Shown one piece after another: positions 37,701 to 47,214 of a DNA stretch of 64,000 nucleotides. The DNA comes from Pseudomonas sp. stari2. GTDB taxonomy: Bacteria; Pseudomonadota; Gammaproteobacteria; Pseudomonadales; Pseudomonadaceae. A program made the position numbers and the translations under genes. The stretch is taken from positions 4,805,501 to 4,869,500 of the forward strand of contig NZ_CP099760.1 of assembly GCF_040760005.1 (NCBI RefSeq). Reading direction: 5' to 3'. The notes below the pieces were generated by a model that saw only the letters and a list, made by a program, of their open reading frames with translations, was not told the DNA's origin and did no database searches. Each line of letters opens with the position of its first letter. The first letter of the stretch is position 1.

Positions 37701-37933
37701 GCGAAGTGCGTCGTCGCAAGCGTGAAGAAGAGCGTCTGCAGAAGGAAGCCGAACTGGCTGCCGCTGCCGCCGCTGCTCCAGCCGTTGCCGAAGTGGTCGA
37801 GGCAGCCCCTGCCCCGGTCGCGGAAGAAGCTGCCGTAGAAGTGATTGCCGAAGCACCGCGCTCCGTACAGGAAGCGGTCGAGCACCATGAACAGGCCCAG
37901 GAAAAAGAACACGAACCTAAACCTCTCGTCTGA
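34724..37933 (+). CDS. rne: Ribonuclease E
   Basis: A 1069-residue endoribonuclease, the core of the RNA degradosome. The S1 domain is at about residues 38-120 ([18 protein letters not shown]). The catalytic Asp pair is D300 (VSIDINSA) and D343 (VIDFIDM), and the zinc link is CPRC at 401-404. After residue 520 the C-terminal half is disordered: an Arg/Glu/Pro repeat zone (many REERAPR-type units, residues 600-740), an acidic EEITTSEEQ patch, [18 protein letters not shown], then an Ala/Val/Glu/Pro tail with [18 protein letters not shown] near 989. These are the usual RNA- and partner-binding parts. The ATG at 34724 is the family start. Confidence 0.97.
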   Translation: MKRMLINATQPEELRVALVDGQRLYDLDIESGAREQKKANIYKGRITRIEPSLEAAFVDFGSERHGFLPLKEISREYFKKAPEGRVNIKDVLSEGQEVIVQVEKEERGNKGAALTTFISLAGRYLVLMPNNPRAGGISRRIEGEERNELREALNGLVAPADMGLIVRTAGLGRSSEEMQWDLDYLLQLWTAIKEASLDRSAPFLIYQESNVIIRAIRDYLRQDIGEVLIDSVEAQDEALTFIRQVMPQYASKIKLYEDSVPLFNRFQIESQIETAFQRVVELPSGGSIVIDPTEALVSIDINSARATKGSDIEETALQTNLEAAEEIARQLRLRDIGGLIVIDFIDMTPAKNQRAVEEKVRECLEADRARVQIGRISRFGLLEMSRQRLRPSLGESSGIVCPRCSGTGIIRDVESLSLAILRLIEEEALKDRTAEVRAQVPIPVAAFLLNEKRNSITKIELRTRARIVILPNDHLETPHFEVQRLRDDSPEAATNQSSYEIAAAAAEVEDVQPAAATRTLVRQEAAVKTAPARANAPVPTEVAAPAPAPAPVAAPEPSLFKGLVKSLVSLFATKEEPVAPVVVEKPAAERPARNEERRNGRQQSRNRNGRRDEERKPREERAPREERAPREPREERQPREARELREPRESRDEAPAAREERAPRAPREERAPRAPREDRKPRGEREERVRELREPLDAAPAAATAVAATAEERPARQPREERAPRPPREERQPRAEQAAAAVAEEEITTSEEQLPEDGSENAEGDRPRRRSRGQRRRSNRRERQRDANGNVIEGSEESTENAGAAEPSTADLAAGLAVTAAVASTVISAPAEAQAHEQAERATAATLETAPVEAPVVEATTPVEVVAAPEVEVAPVREAQPKVEVAAEPAFVAPEPVAVAEPVVETVAETVTETVREVREEQTAFNWVAEPAVAETPAPVVEAPVVEEAKAAEPVVVAEPAPAVEAPVVEAPVAAPAPVSALTPSGRAPNDPREVRRRKREEERLQKEAELAAAAAAAPAVAEVVEAAPAPVAEEAAVEVIAEAPRSVQEAVEHHEQAQEKEHEPKPLV

Positions 37934-37946
37934 TTCCGACCGCCAA

Positions 37947-37985
37947 TAAAAAGCCCCGCCTGGTGATCCAGGCGGGGCTTTTTTA
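37947..37985. terminator. Strong bidirectional terminator after rne
   Basis: AAAAAGCCCCGCCTGG and CCAGGCGGGGCTTTTTT form a long GC stem with a TGAT loop. It is shared by rne (+) and the molybdenum-hydroxylase operon (-). Confidence 0.93.
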
Positions 37986-38001
37986 TACCTCGAGGTTTGT
38001 A

Positions 38002-38598
38002 TCAGGCCGGCGGAAAAACCAACGCCTGGGGCACATCGATATCCCACAGCACACCGGGATCATCAACCGCCACTTCCACTACCCGCCCCTGCTTGAACAA
38101 AGGTCTGGCCCCGCGATCACCGGACAATGCCATCAACCCCGGCCCAAACGAGCGACCAAATCCGACCGGATGCCCAAACTCGCCACCCTGCACCGGCACA
38201 CTGACCGCATCGTCGGCAATCGCCGCCACCACCCGCTCAATACTCGACGGCAGGATGAACGGCATATCGCCCAGCACAATCAACCAGCCATCCAGATCCG
38301 GGCAAGCGGCAACGCCCGCCGCAATGCTGTCGCCCATCCCCGTGGACTCGATCGAGACAATGTCACACCCGTAAGCCTGCGCCATACGCATCGCCTGCGG
38401 CCGCACCTCGGTCGTCACCAGCACTCGCTTGTCGAGACTCACCGGCAGGTTCACCAACGTCTGCTCGATCACCGAGCGCGCAGCCCCGTCGCGCCCCGTG
38501 CAATCGGCCAACAACTTGTCCTTGTCGGCGCCAGCCACTTCGCGAAAGCGGCTGCCCTCGCCTGCCGCCAGCACAATCACGCCAATGGATCGACTCAT
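38002..38598 (-). CDS. MobA-like nucleotidyltransferase (MocA type)
   Basis: A 198-residue NTP transferase with the N-terminal motif VIVLAAGEGSRF, then DKLLAD (Lys of the pyrophosphorylase loop), VLGDMPFI and the C-terminal VLWDIDVP. By its place after a molybdenum hydroxylase and XdhC it most likely makes molybdopterin cytosine dinucleotide (MocA activity). The ATG overlaps the xdhC stop as ATGA. It is the last gene of a four-gene operon. Confidence 0.88.
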   Translation of the reverse strand: MSRSIGVIVLAAGEGSRFREVAGADKDKLLADCTGRDGAARSVIEQTLVNLPVSLDKRVLVTTEVRPQAMRMAQAYGCDIVSIESTGMGDSIAAGVAACPDLDGWLIVLGDMPFILPSSIERVVAAIADDAVSVPVQGGEFGHPVGFGRSFGPGLMALSGDRGARPLFKQGRVVEVAVDDPGVLWDIDVPQALVFPPA

Positions 38599-39572
38599 GC
38601 GCGCTCTGCCTTCTTCTGCTTCAACTCGACACCATTCTTGATCGCGACGATTTCCGCCAGCAATGACAACGCGATTTCCGCCGGGGAATGACTGCCGATG
38701 GGCAGACCGATCGGCCCGTGCAATCGAGCGATGGCCGCTTGCGACAAGCCTAGCTCAGCCAGGTATTCCCGGCGCTTGAGACTGTTGACGCGCGAGCCCA
38801 GGGCGCCGACGTAAAAGGCCCTGGAATCCAGCGCCGTCAGCAGCGCCATGTCGTCCAGACGCGGATCGTGAGTCAAGGCAACGATGGCGGTGCGTTCGTC
38901 GGTCTGAATGTTCAGCACCGCCTCATCCGGCATGCCCGGGACAAAGCGGCCATGCTGCTCTTCCCAGTCATACACGAATTCGGTGCGGGGATCGCAGATC
39001 AGCACTTCGAAATCCAGCAATCGCGCCATCTCGGCCACGTAGCGCGACAACTGTCCTGCACCGATCAGCAGCAGACGCCAGCGCGGGCCGTAGATGGCGC
39101 GCAAGGTCTTGCCGTCGAAAACCAATGCATCCGTTTTGCTCGCCGGCGAAAGAATCACTTCACCGCTTTCGAGGTTCAGCTCACGAGCAACGATTTCGTG
39201 AGCCTCACAACGAGCCAACAACTCGGCGACCCATGCCGTGTCGCCGACACGCTCTTCGGTGAGGCGTAAAGTGCCGCCGCAAGGCAGGCCGAACCGCGCC
39301 GCCTCATCCCGCGTCACGCCATAGGTGATCAACTGTACTGGCGGCCCGTCGGCGGGAATCCGTCCGTCATGCAGCCGGGCGATCAGATCGTCCTCGACAC
39401 AGCCGCCGGACACCGAACCGATCACCACACCATCCTCGCGCAACGCCAGCATCGCGCCGGGGGCCCGGGGCGCAGTGCCCCAGGTCTGCACCACACTGAA
39501 CAGCACCACCCGCTGCCCGGCGCGGCGCCATTCCAGGACGCTGCGCAGGACATTGAGATCGGCGCTGTCCAT
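38595..39572 (-). CDS. XdhC/CoxI-family molybdenum cofactor maturation factor
   Basis: A 325-residue accessory protein. The XdhC/CoxI N-terminal domain has TWGTAPRAPGAMLAL, SVSGGCVEDDL and FGLPCGGTLRL, and the C-terminal Rossmann-like domain has LLIGAGQLSRYVAEMA, DPRTEF and GALGSRVNSLKR. In related systems it binds and sulfurates the cofactor before insertion. The ATG at 39572 overlaps the stop of the large subunit as TGATG. A 30-codon in-frame extension upstream lies inside that gene and is rejected. Confidence 0.9.
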   Translation of the reverse strand: MDSADLNVLRSVLEWRRAGQRVVLFSVVQTWGTAPRAPGAMLALREDGVVIGSVSGGCVEDDLIARLHDGRIPADGPPVQLITYGVTRDEAARFGLPCGGTLRLTEERVGDTAWVAELLARCEAHEIVARELNLESGEVILSPASKTDALVFDGKTLRAIYGPRWRLLLIGAGQLSRYVAEMARLLDFEVLICDPRTEFVYDWEEQHGRFVPGMPDEAVLNIQTDERTAIVALTHDPRLDDMALLTALDSRAFYVGALGSRVNSLKRREYLAELGLSQAAIARLHGPIGLPIGSHSPAEIALSLLAEIVAIKNGVELKQKKAERA

Positions 39573-41893
39573 CACGCTTGCGCCTTTTGCCAGCCCTGCA
39601 ACTGGTAACGCACCGGCAGGCTGCGGATGCGCTGGCCGGTCGCAGCGAAGATCGCATTGCACAGCGCTGGCGCAATCGGCGGCACGCCCGGCTCACCGAC
39701 GCCGCCCAGCGGCACCTCGCCCGGCGGCGTCACCAGATGCACCGCGACTTCCTTCGGCGCCAGCGACATGCGCGCCACTTCATACATATGGAAGTTGTCC
39801 TGCTGCACCTTGCCGTCCTTGAAGCTGATCTCGCCCCAGACGGCATTGCCCAGGCCCATCACACACGCACCTTCGAACTGCGAACGAATGCGCTCCGGGT
39901 TGATCTGCGGCCCGCAATCCACGGCGATATCGGCCTTGTGCACGATCAGCGTGCCGTCGTCCTTGACCTCGACTTCGATCACCGCCGCCACATAAGTGAC
40001 GAAGCTGTAATGCACTGCCAGGCCGAGACCACGGCCCTTGGGCAACTGGCGCCCCCAACCCGCAGCCTTGGCCGCGGTTTCCAGCACGGTACGCATGCGT
40101 CCGGTGTCGATTGGATAACGCTCGGGGGATTCGCCGTAGTTCCACTCTTCGCTGAGCGTGCGCGGGTCGATCTGTCGATCCGGGCCGAGCAATTTGATCT
40201 GGTACTTGAGCGGGTCTTCCTTGGCCTTGTGCGCCAGTTCGTCGACAAAGCTCTGAATCGCGAAGCCATGGGGAATGTTCGACACCGAGCGATACCAGCC
40301 GACCCGCGTGTGTACCGTGGCTTCTGGGTTTTCCAGACGTACGTTGGGAATCGCGTAGGCCATGTTGGTGAAGCCCATGCCCAGCTCGAACGCGGCTTCG
40401 TGATTCATGTTGGGCGCAAAGAGCGCGGTGATGCTCGGCGCCACCGTGCGATGCAGCCAGGCAGACGGCAAACCGTCCTTGCCCACGCCGGCCTTGAGGT
40501 ACTCGGCCGATACTGTGTGGAAATACGAATTGTGGATGTCGTCTTCGCGCGTCCATTGGACCCGCACAGCCTTGCCGGGAAACTCTTTGGCGAGAATGGC
40601 AGCTTCGACAACAAAATCCGGTTTGGACTTGCGACCGAAACCTCCGCCGAGCAGGGTCACGTTGAAGGTCACATTATCGAACGGCAGACCGAGGCGTTCG
40701 GCGATCCGCTCACGGGTGACCTGCGGTGCCTGACTCGGCGCCCAAGCCTCGCACACACCCTCTTTATAGCGTGCGATGGCCACCATCGGCTCCATCGGCG
40801 CCTGTGCCAGATGCGGCAAATAGTAAGAGGCCTCCAGGGTGCTGGCAGCGCTGCCGATGGCCTTTTCGATGTCGCCGGTGTTGCGCACGACCTTGCCCGG
40901 TTTCAGCGAAGCGGCTTCCAGTTCCTTGCGGTAGGCGATCGAGTCGTAACTGGCGTTCAGGCCATCGTCCCACTCGATTTTCAGCGCCTCGCGGCCCTTG
41001 AGCGCCGCCCATGTGTTGCTGGCCACCACGGCAACGCCACCCAGCGGCTGGAATTCCGAAGGCAATGGCCGGGGTTCGATCTGGATGACTTTCAGCACGC
41101 CCGGCACCTTCAGCGCGGCGCTGTCGTCCACTGACTTGACCTTGCCGCCGTACACCGCAGGGCGAGCGATCACGGCGTACAGCATGCCGTCGAAATGCAC
41201 ATCGGCCCCATACACGGCGCGTCCATTGACGATGTCATTGCCATCGATGGCCTTGGTGCCTTCCTTGCCGATGTAGCGGAATTCCGACGGCTGCTTGAGC
41301 CGCAGGCTGTCACGCCCCGGAACCGGCAACGCACTGGCTGCAGCGGCGAGCTCGCCGTATCCCAGCTCACGCCCGGAAGGCTGGTGAATGACTTTGTGCA
41401 GTTGCGCGCGGCACTCGCCGACCGGCACCTTCCACTGTGCGGCGGCTGCCTGCTCCAGCATCGTCCGGGCAGCGGCGCCGCAACGACGCATCGGCTCGTA
41501 CCAGTGACGCATGCTGCGCGAGCCGTCGGTGTCCTGGTTGCCGAAACGCACTTCATCGCCCGGCGCCTGTTGCACTTTGACGTGAGCCCAATCGGCCTCA
41601 AGTTCATCGGCGACCACCATGGTCAGACTGGTGCGCACGCCCTGGCCCATTTCCGAGCGGTTGCAGACCACGGTCACCGTGCCGTCGGCGGCAATACTGA
41701 CGTAAACCTTCGGATCATCGATCCAGCCGTTGGGCATGCCATCGGCACCGAATTTCTTCGGCTTGTCTTCGGCCAATGCATCCTGCCAGCCCCAACTCGC
41801 GGCCAGCACCAGCGCGCCGGTTGCGCCGACACCCTTGAGGAAGCCCCGGCGGCTCAGATTGCTCAGAGCGAAATCGTTCGGTAGACGGCTCAT
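39572..41893 (-). CDS. Xanthine-oxidase-family aldehyde dehydrogenase, Mo subunit
   Basis: A 773-residue molybdopterin-binding subunit of the isoquinoline 1-oxidoreductase (IorB)/aldehyde dehydrogenase type. A twin-arginine signal is visible at the N-terminus ([15 protein letters not shown]), so the folded enzyme should be exported to the periplasm. Core stretches include [19 protein letters not shown], the [14 protein letters not shown] cofactor region, and the C-terminal [17 protein letters not shown], with the catalytic Glu in GVGEPG. It pairs with the 2Fe-2S subunit upstream. No cytochrome c partner is seen in the window. The substrate is not known. Confidence 0.92.
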   Translation of the reverse strand: MSRLPNDFALSNLSRRGFLKGVGATGALVLAASWGWQDALAEDKPKKFGADGMPNGWIDDPKVYVSIAADGTVTVVCNRSEMGQGVRTSLTMVVADELEADWAHVKVQQAPGDEVRFGNQDTDGSRSMRHWYEPMRRCGAAARTMLEQAAAAQWKVPVGECRAQLHKVIHQPSGRELGYGELAAAASALPVPGRDSLRLKQPSEFRYIGKEGTKAIDGNDIVNGRAVYGADVHFDGMLYAVIARPAVYGGKVKSVDDSAALKVPGVLKVIQIEPRPLPSEFQPLGGVAVVASNTWAALKGREALKIEWDDGLNASYDSIAYRKELEAASLKPGKVVRNTGDIEKAIGSAASTLEASYYLPHLAQAPMEPMVAIARYKEGVCEAWAPSQAPQVTRERIAERLGLPFDNVTFNVTLLGGGFGRKSKPDFVVEAAILAKEFPGKAVRVQWTREDDIHNSYFHTVSAEYLKAGVGKDGLPSAWLHRTVAPSITALFAPNMNHEAAFELGMGFTNMAYAIPNVRLENPEATVHTRVGWYRSVSNIPHGFAIQSFVDELAHKAKEDPLKYQIKLLGPDRQIDPRTLSEEWNYGESPERYPIDTGRMRTVLETAAKAAGWGRQLPKGRGLGLAVHYSFVTYVAAVIEVEVKDDGTLIVHKADIAVDCGPQINPERIRSQFEGACVMGLGNAVWGEISFKDGKVQQDNFHMYEVARMSLAPKEVAVHLVTPPGEVPLGGVGEPGVPPIAPALCNAIFAATGQRIRSLPVRYQLQGWQKAQA

Positions 41894-42360
41894 GCCTTGG
41901 CCTCCTTCAAGTGGGTGGAGGCCTGGCGGATGGCGGTCTTGATTCGGTTGTAGGTGCCGCAGCGGCAGATGTTGCCGACCATCGCCTCTTCGATCTGCTC
42001 GTCGCTCGGGTTAGGGTTGGTCTTGAGCAACGCGGTGGCGGACATGATCTGCCCGCCCTGACAGAAACCGCACTGAGCCACGGCGGTGTCGAGCCAGGCT
42101 TGTTGGACGATCTGGCCAATCGGATCGGCGTGCAGGTTGTCGATGGTCGTTACATTCTGCCCGGCCACCGAACCGATCGGCGTGATGCAGCTACGCACCG
42201 GCAATCCGTCGATATGAATGGTGCAGGCGCCGCACAGGCCCATGCCGCAGCCGAATTTGGTGCCGTTGTAACCGGCGACGTCACGGATTGCCCACAACAG
42301 AGGCATGTCCTCGGTGACATCGAGTGGATGGTCTTGGCCATTGAGTTTCAGGGTAATCAT
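41890..42360 (-). CDS. 2Fe-2S subunit of the molybdenum hydroxylase
   Basis: A 156-residue IorA-type iron-sulfur subunit. The plant-ferredoxin cluster is in KFGCGMGLCGACTIHIDG with a later Cys in RSCITP. The second cluster is in VAQCGFCQGGQIMSA and GNICRCGTYNRI. The start overlaps the large subunit by ATGA downstream. The ATG at 42360 is preferred; a GTG at 42366 is in frame. It is the first gene of the operon; moaA at 18406 supplies the cofactor pathway. Confidence 0.94.
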   Translation of the reverse strand: MITLKLNGQDHPLDVTEDMPLLWAIRDVAGYNGTKFGCGMGLCGACTIHIDGLPVRSCITPIGSVAGQNVTTIDNLHADPIGQIVQQAWLDTAVAQCGFCQGGQIMSATALLKTNPNPSDEQIEEAMVGNICRCGTYNRIKTAIRQASTHLKEAKA

Positions 42361-42540
42361 GGGCACGCCCGCATATTCATGGAGGTTATGGGGTCGAGCA
42401 ATCTGCCGCCGGAAATCAGCGGTGGGTTCACGCAGATCGACTCAGGCTAATGAGGCTCTCTTGTGCCGACGAAAACGTCTGCACCGGCCTTTGGTGGAGC
42501 AAAGGGTTTATCGTTAGCTGGCTAAGTTAACCCGGGATTA

Positions 42541-42583
42541 ACAAAAAAGCCCTGCACTTTTTAAATAGTGCAGGGCTTTGGAT
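42541..42583 (-). terminator. Terminator after murB
   Basis: GCCCTGCACT and AGTGCAGGGC pair around an AT-rich loop. On the minus strand the stem is followed by TTTTTT. It ends the murB-side operon. Confidence 0.88.
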
Positions 42584-42603
42584 TGCGCCTTGAAAGCGTA
42601 GCC

Positions 42604-43623
42604 TCAATAACGGTTAGGCTCCATTTCTAGCTCGACATTGAAACGTTCTGCAATGTCTTTCTGGATACGTTGGGCCAGATCGAGCAGTTGTAGCCCGGTT
42701 GCCGCGCCGTAATTGACCAGCACCAGCGCCTGCAATTTATGCACGCCGGCATCGGCCTCACGGAAACCTTTCCAGCCCGCTCGCTCGATCAACCAACCCG
42801 CCGCCAGCTTCATCTGCCCGTCCGGTTGAGCATAGGCCACCAGATCCGGGTGCTGCGCCTTGATCTGCGCAACCACCGCCGCTGACACCAACGGGTTTTT
42901 GAAGAAGCTGCCGGCATTGCCCAGCACGGCCGGGTCCGGCAGTTTCTCGCTGCGGATGCTGCAAATCGCGTGGCTGACATCCGTCGGCGTTGGCTGCTCG
43001 ATGCCCTGTTCGGTCAGGCGCTGACGCACCGGGCCGTATTCCAGTTGCAGATGCGCGACACGATCAAGCTTGAAGCGCACTCGCAGAATCAACCAACGAC
43101 CCGGTTGCTGCTTGAACACGCTGTCGCGGTAGGCGAAGTTGCACTCTTCCAGGCTGAAGTCGCGCAACTCGCCGGTCTGGCGATCCAGCGCCGTCAGGCC
43201 GGCAAACACGTCCTTGATCTCGACGCCGTAGGCACCAATGTTCTGCATCGGCGCGGCGCCGACGGTGCCGGGGATCAGGCTGAGGTTTTCCAGCCCCGAA
43301 AAACCCAGTGCCAGCGTGTGCTGGACGAACGGGTGCCACGGCTCGCCAGCTTCTGCTTCGATCACCACGCGGTCGCCGTCATCGCTGATGACACGAATGC
43401 CACGACTGGCCATGCGCAGCACCAGTGCCGAAATGTCCGCTGTCAGCAACAGATTGCTGCCGCCACCGATAACCAGCAATGGCACATCGTGGGCGGTCGC
43501 ATAAGCCAGGGCTTCGCGCACATCACCGTCGTTGTGGGCTTCGGCAAACAGTTGCGCGCGAACGTCGACGCCAAAGGTGTTGAACGGTTTCAGGGAAACC
43601 TGAGGGTGTACCTGCAAACTCAT
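42604..43623 (-). CDS. murB: UDP-N-acetylenolpyruvoylglucosamine reductase
   Basis: A 339-residue FAD enzyme of peptidoglycan precursor synthesis (type I MurB). FAD-binding stretches LLVIGGGSNLLL and GLENLSLIPGTVGAAPMQNIGAYG are visible, and the catalytic Ser is in NAGSFFKNP. It overlaps the phosphatase gene by 4 bases. It is the last gene of the exbB-exbD-lpxK-trm112-kdsB-ptp-murB series. Confidence 0.96.
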   Translation of the reverse strand: MSLQVHPQVSLKPFNTFGVDVRAQLFAEAHNDGDVREALAYATAHDVPLLVIGGGSNLLLTADISALVLRMASRGIRVISDDGDRVVIEAEAGEPWHPFVQHTLALGFSGLENLSLIPGTVGAAPMQNIGAYGVEIKDVFAGLTALDRQTGELRDFSLEECNFAYRDSVFKQQPGRWLILRVRFKLDRVAHLQLEYGPVRQRLTEQGIEQPTPTDVSHAICSIRSEKLPDPAVLGNAGSFFKNPLVSAAVVAQIKAQHPDLVAYAQPDGQMKLAAGWLIERAGWKGFREADAGVHKLQALVLVNYGAATGLQLLDLAQRIQKDIAERFNVELEMEPNRY

Positions 43624-44084
43624 AACCGGCTCTTCACTTCGATCAGCAACCGGTCGCAGGCGCGCTCGATCAGATCCAGCACCTGCTCGAAACCCTGATC
43701 GCCGTCGTAATACGGATCCGGCACTTCATCGACTTCGCCTTCATAGCGACGCAGGAACAAATCCAGCTCGGCCTTGCCGGTGGACGGTTGCAAGGCCTTG
43801 AGGTTGCGCAGGTTGCTGTTGTCCATGGCGAGGATCAGGTCGTAACTGGCGAAATCAGCGCGGCTGACCTGCTGGGCGCGTTGCGCCGACAGATCATAAC
43901 CGCGCAGCTTGGCCGCTGCCTGACTGCGCTTGTCCGGCGGATTGCCGACGTGCCAGTCGCCGGTGCCGGCGGAAGCCACCTCAACCTGTTCCGCCAGCCC
44001 CGCTTCTCGCAACTTGGCGCGCATCACGCCTTCGGCAGTGGGCGAACGGCAGATGTTGCCCAGGCACACGAACAGAACGCGCAT
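43620..44084 (-). CDS. Low-molecular-weight protein tyrosine phosphatase
   Basis: A 154-residue phosphatase with the P-loop VCLGNICRSP (nucleophile Cys7, Arg13) and the general-acid loop DEVPDPYYDG. The family acts on phosphotyrosine, often on exopolysaccharide kinases, but no such kinase is near. The start ATG directly abuts the kdsB stop. Confidence 0.93.
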   Translation of the reverse strand: MRVLFVCLGNICRSPTAEGVMRAKLREAGLAEQVEVASAGTGDWHVGNPPDKRSQAAAKLRGYDLSAQRAQQVSRADFASYDLILAMDNSNLRNLKALQPSTGKAELDLFLRRYEGEVDEVPDPYYDGDQGFEQVLDLIERACDRLLIEVKSRL

Positions 44085-44848
44085 CAGGCCTCCAGCAGGC
44101 GACGGACGCGCTCGAGGTCTTCGGCGGTGTCGACTCCGGTTGGCGGCGCGATCAATGCGTCAGCCACGTGAATCCGCACGCCGTGCCACAGGGCACGCAA
44201 TTGCTCGAGGGATTCGGTGTTTTCCAGCCAGCACGGGCCCCAGCTCACGAAGTCCTGAAGGAAACCGGCGCGGTAGGCATAGATGCCGATGTGGCGGCGA
44301 TACGGCACGCCTTCTGGCAGCACGTCGCGGCTCTTGGCGAACGCATCGCGGGCCCATGGCAGGGTCGCGCGACTGAAAGTCAGCGCCAGACCGTTGAGGT
44401 CGCTGACAACCTTGACCACGTTCGGGTTGAACAGGGTTTCCACGTCCTCGATCGGCTCGGCCAGGGTGGCCATGCGCGCTTCGGTGTGGGCCGCAAGGTT
44501 GGCGGCGACCTGGTCGATCACGCTTGGCGGGATCAGCGGTTCGTCACCCTGCACGTTGACCACGATGGCATCCGACTCAAGGCCCAGCTTCGCGGCGACT
44601 TCGGCCAGACGGTCGGTGCCGGAGTTGTGATCTTCACGGGTCAGCACCACTTCGGCGCCGAAAGCCTTGCAGGCTTCGACGATGCGCGCATCGTCGGTAG
44701 CCACGACCACGCGACTGGCGCTGCTTTTGCTCGCCTGCTCCCAGACGTGCTGGATCATCGGCTTGCCGGCGATATCCAGCAGCGGTTTACCCGGCAGGCG
44801 GGTCGAGGCGTAGCGCGACGGGATGACAACGGTGAAGGCGGTGGTCAT
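44084..44848 (-). CDS. kdsB: CMP-Kdo synthetase (3-deoxy-manno-octulosonate cytidylyltransferase)
   Basis: A 254-residue enzyme that activates Kdo for lipopolysaccharide inner core. Motifs: [48 protein letters not shown] and [15 protein letters not shown]. It overlaps the Trm112-like gene by ATGA. Confidence 0.97.
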   Translation of the reverse strand: MTTAFTVVIPSRYASTRLPGKPLLDIAGKPMIQHVWEQASKSSASRVVVATDDARIVEACKAFGAEVVLTREDHNSGTDRLAEVAAKLGLESDAIVVNVQGDEPLIPPSVIDQVAANLAAHTEARMATLAEPIEDVETLFNPNVVKVVSDLNGLALTFSRATLPWARDAFAKSRDVLPEGVPYRRHIGIYAYRAGFLQDFVSWGPCWLENTESLEQLRALWHGVRIHVADALIAPPTGVDTAEDLERVRRLLEA

Positions 44849-45030
44849 TTATCCAGACGCTCGTCGGTGGTCAGGGTGCGGGCTTCGCTTTCCAGCATGA
44901 CCGGGATGCCGTCACGGATCGGGTACGCCAGGCCGGCGCCCTTGCTGATCAGTTCGGTCTTGTCGGCGCTGAGCTTGAGCGGGCCTTTGCAGACCGGGCA
45001 GGCGAGGATGTCGAGCAATTTGGTGTCCAT
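44845..45030 (-). CDS. Trm112/YcaR-like small zinc-ribbon protein
   Basis: A 61-residue protein of the Trm112 family ([13 protein letters not shown], with one Cxx[12 protein letters not shown]). It sits between lpxK and kdsB as ycaR does in E. coli. The exact role is unknown. The ATG at 45030 has AGGGA 6 bases before; an ATG two codons earlier is too close to the site. Confidence 0.93.
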   Translation of the reverse strand: MDTKLLDILACPVCKGPLKLSADKTELISKGAGLAYPIRDGIPVMLESEARTLTTDERLDK

Positions 45031-45054
45031 GAACATTCCCTGGATAAAAACGGT

Positions 45055-46065
45055 TTAAGGCAAAAGACGATCCGGCAACAGGCGCATCAGCTGCGTGTCG
45101 AACCAGGCCACGAAGGCCGGCGACGGCACGGCATCGACTGCTAGGTACCACCAGTCGGCGGCAGCGAAGGCGCGGCACTTCACCGCGTCCTTTTCAGTCA
45201 TCACCACTGGCAATGACGGCGTGAAACTCAAGGCCTGCACGCTATATTCGGCGTGGTCGGCAAACGCGTGGGGCACAGGTCGCCAGTCTAGCGCTTCGAG
45301 GGTATTGAAGAAACGTTGCGGATTGCCGATCCCGGCCACCGCGTGCACGGCCTGACCGGACGAAAAATGATCGAGCGGACGGCGTTCGCCGCTGCGCAGA
45401 TTGACCAGCGCCGACGGTTTGAGGCGGAAAGCGAATCCGCCGTCGCGATCCTCAAGGGCGCCGTTGAACAGCACCCCGTCAACGCTTTGCAGGCGCTCGG
45501 CCGGTTCGCGCAGGGGGCCGGCGGGCAGGCAACGCTGGTTGCCAAGGCCACGGGCGGCGTCGATCAGCACCAGTTCCAGATCCCGCGCGAGGCGATAATG
45601 CTGCATGCCGTCGTCGGACAGGATCAGGTCCAGCGGCTCGCTGTCCAGCAGGGCTCTGACGGCGGCACTGCGATCGGGATCGATCATTAGCGGTACGCCG
45701 GTGCGCTGCACGATCAGCAAAGGTTCGTCGCCGGCGATGTCGGCAGTCTGATCAGACTCGACTCGCCATGGCAGCTGCACCGGTTTGGCGCCGTAGCCGC
45801 GACTGACCACACCGACCCGCAGCCCGTGGCGTCGGCAGTGCTCGATCAGCCACAGGATCATCGGGGTCTTGCCGGTACCGCCAACGGTGATATTGCCGAC
45901 CACGATCACCGGCACCGGCGACTGATAAATCTCACCTTCGCCGTCGAGAAAACGCTGGCGCTTGCCGGCCACGACGCAACGGTACAGCCACTCCAGCGGC
46001 CGCAACAGCGTCAGGGCCGGATGCCCCTGATACCAAGCGGCGAGCAGACGATCGGACATGGCCAT
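45055..46065 (-). CDS. lpxK: Tetraacyldisaccharide 4'-kinase
   Basis: A 336-residue inner-membrane-associated kinase of lipid A synthesis. The P-loop is in [18 protein letters not shown], and [22 protein letters not shown] and [13 protein letters not shown] are typical. The ATG at 46065 overlaps the exbD stop as TGATG and gives the N-terminus of the P. aeruginosa homologue. Confidence 0.96.
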   Translation of the reverse strand: MAMSDRLLAAWYQGHPALTLLRPLEWLYRCVVAGKRQRFLDGEGEIYQSPVPVIVVGNITVGGTGKTPMILWLIEHCRRHGLRVGVVSRGYGAKPVQLPWRVESDQTADIAGDEPLLIVQRTGVPLMIDPDRSAAVRALLDSEPLDLILSDDGMQHYRLARDLELVLIDAARGLGNQRCLPAGPLREPAERLQSVDGVLFNGALEDRDGGFAFRLKPSALVNLRSGERRPLDHFSSGQAVHAVAGIGNPQRFFNTLEALDWRPVPHAFADHAEYSVQALSFTPSLPVVMTEKDAVKCRAFAAADWWYLAVDAVPSPAFVAWFDTQLMRLLPDRLLP

Positions 46066-46493
46066 CAGGATTTGGGCGCCGCCTCGACCGTGGTCATGCG
46101 CAAATGGCTGAAACCGAGCTTGCCGGCCGCGTCCATGGCGGTGATCACGGATTGATGCTGGGTCTTGCCATCGGCACTGATCGACAACGGCATGTTGGTG
46201 TCACCGTTGGCTTCCTTCTGCATGGCTTCCATCAGGGTCGCCAGGTCGTTCTTCGGCAAAATCTTGTTGTTCACCGAGAACACACCTTCAGCGCTGATGG
46301 CAACGTCCAGTTGCTTGACCTGCTGATCCTCGGCCGGCGAACCGCTGACTGCTTCCGGCAGATCGACGCGCAACTGGGTTTCGCGGGTGAAGGTGGTGGT
46401 CACGACGAAAAACAGCAGCAGAATGAACACCACGTCGATCAGCGACGCGAGGTTGATATCGATGGTTTCCCGGGGCTTGCGACGGAATTTCAC
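46065..46493 (-). CDS. ExbD/TolR-family biopolymer transport protein
   Basis: A 142-residue protein with one transmembrane helix (residues 13-35) holding the key Asp in [17 protein letters not shown], followed by a periplasmic domain. It works with the upstream ExbB/TolQ-like protein as a proton-driven motor. Next to lpxK and comEC, as here, the pair may serve envelope maintenance and not TonB import; that is inference. Confidence 0.93.
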   Translation of the reverse strand: MKFRRKPRETIDINLASLIDVVFILLLFFVVTTTFTRETQLRVDLPEAVSGSPAEDQQVKQLDVAISAEGVFSVNNKILPKNDLATLMEAMQKEANGDTNMPLSISADGKTQHQSVITAMDAAGKLGFSHLRMTTVEAAPKS

Positions 46494-47125
46494 GCTTTGC
46501 CCCCGGCCAGATCGACGTCACGGTCGCCCTGCACCACTTCCACCAGTTTGATTGCTTCCTGCTCCATGCCGACCACCAGTTCATCGATGCGGCGTTGCAG
46601 GAAACGGTGGAAGAACACGGACGGGATACCGACCATCAAGCCCGCCGCAGTGGTGATCAGCGCCTTGGAGATACCACCGGCGAGCACCGAGGCGTTGGTG
46701 GTCATGCCGGAACCGGTGAAAGCGCTGAAAATATCGATCATGCCCAGTACCGTACCCAGCAGCCCCAGCAACGGCGACATGGCGGCGATGGTGCCCAGCG
46801 CATTGACGTAGCGTTCCAGCTCGTGGATGACCCGGGCGGCGGCTTCTTCAATGCACTCTTTCATGATCTCGCGACCATGCTTGGAGTTGGCCAGGCCCGC
46901 GGCGAGGATTTCACCCAGCGGCGAATTGGCGCGCAATTCCTTGAGTTTTTCCTTGTTGAGCTGCTTGTCCTTGATCCAGACCCAGACCTGACCCAGCAGA
47001 TGCTCGGGGGTGACGCGACTGGCGCGCAGCGTCCACAGGCGCTCGGCGACGATCGCCATGGCGGCAATGGAACTCAGAATGATCGGCAACATCATCCAGC
47101 CGCCGGATTTGACCAATTCCCACAC
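46490..47125 (-). CDS. ExbB/TolQ/MotA-family proton channel protein
   Basis: A 211-residue inner-membrane protein with three hydrophobic helices. It starts with GTG at 47125 (VWELVKSGGWMMLPIIL), preceded by a strong GAGGGGG site. The conserved LGTIAAMSPLLGLLGTVLGM and ALITTAAGLMVGIPSVFF form the channel lining. The start overlaps nothing, and exbD follows with a 4-base overlap. In-frame codons up to 47218 run into the comEC end and lack a start site. Confidence 0.93.
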   Translation of the reverse strand: MWELVKSGGWMMLPIILSSIAAMAIVAERLWTLRASRVTPEHLLGQVWVWIKDKQLNKEKLKELRANSPLGEILAAGLANSKHGREIMKECIEEAAARVIHELERYVNALGTIAAMSPLLGLLGTVLGMIDIFSAFTGSGMTTNASVLAGGISKALITTAAGLMVGIPSVFFHRFLQRRIDELVVGMEQEAIKLVEVVQGDRDVDLAGGKA

Positions 47126-47214
47126 AGTGACAGCCCCCTCGAAAAAGTGCGCCACTTTACCATACCGGTTCGCGATAAAGACCCGTCGCCCCGACGACCG
47201 TGCGCTGCCTGTGC

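Noticed and set aside
34511..38047. A 1178-codon minus-strand open frame opposite rne
   Set aside because: It mirrors the rne coding sequence, is Phe/Gly/Arg-rich without domains, and exists because rne codon choice avoids stops on the other strand.
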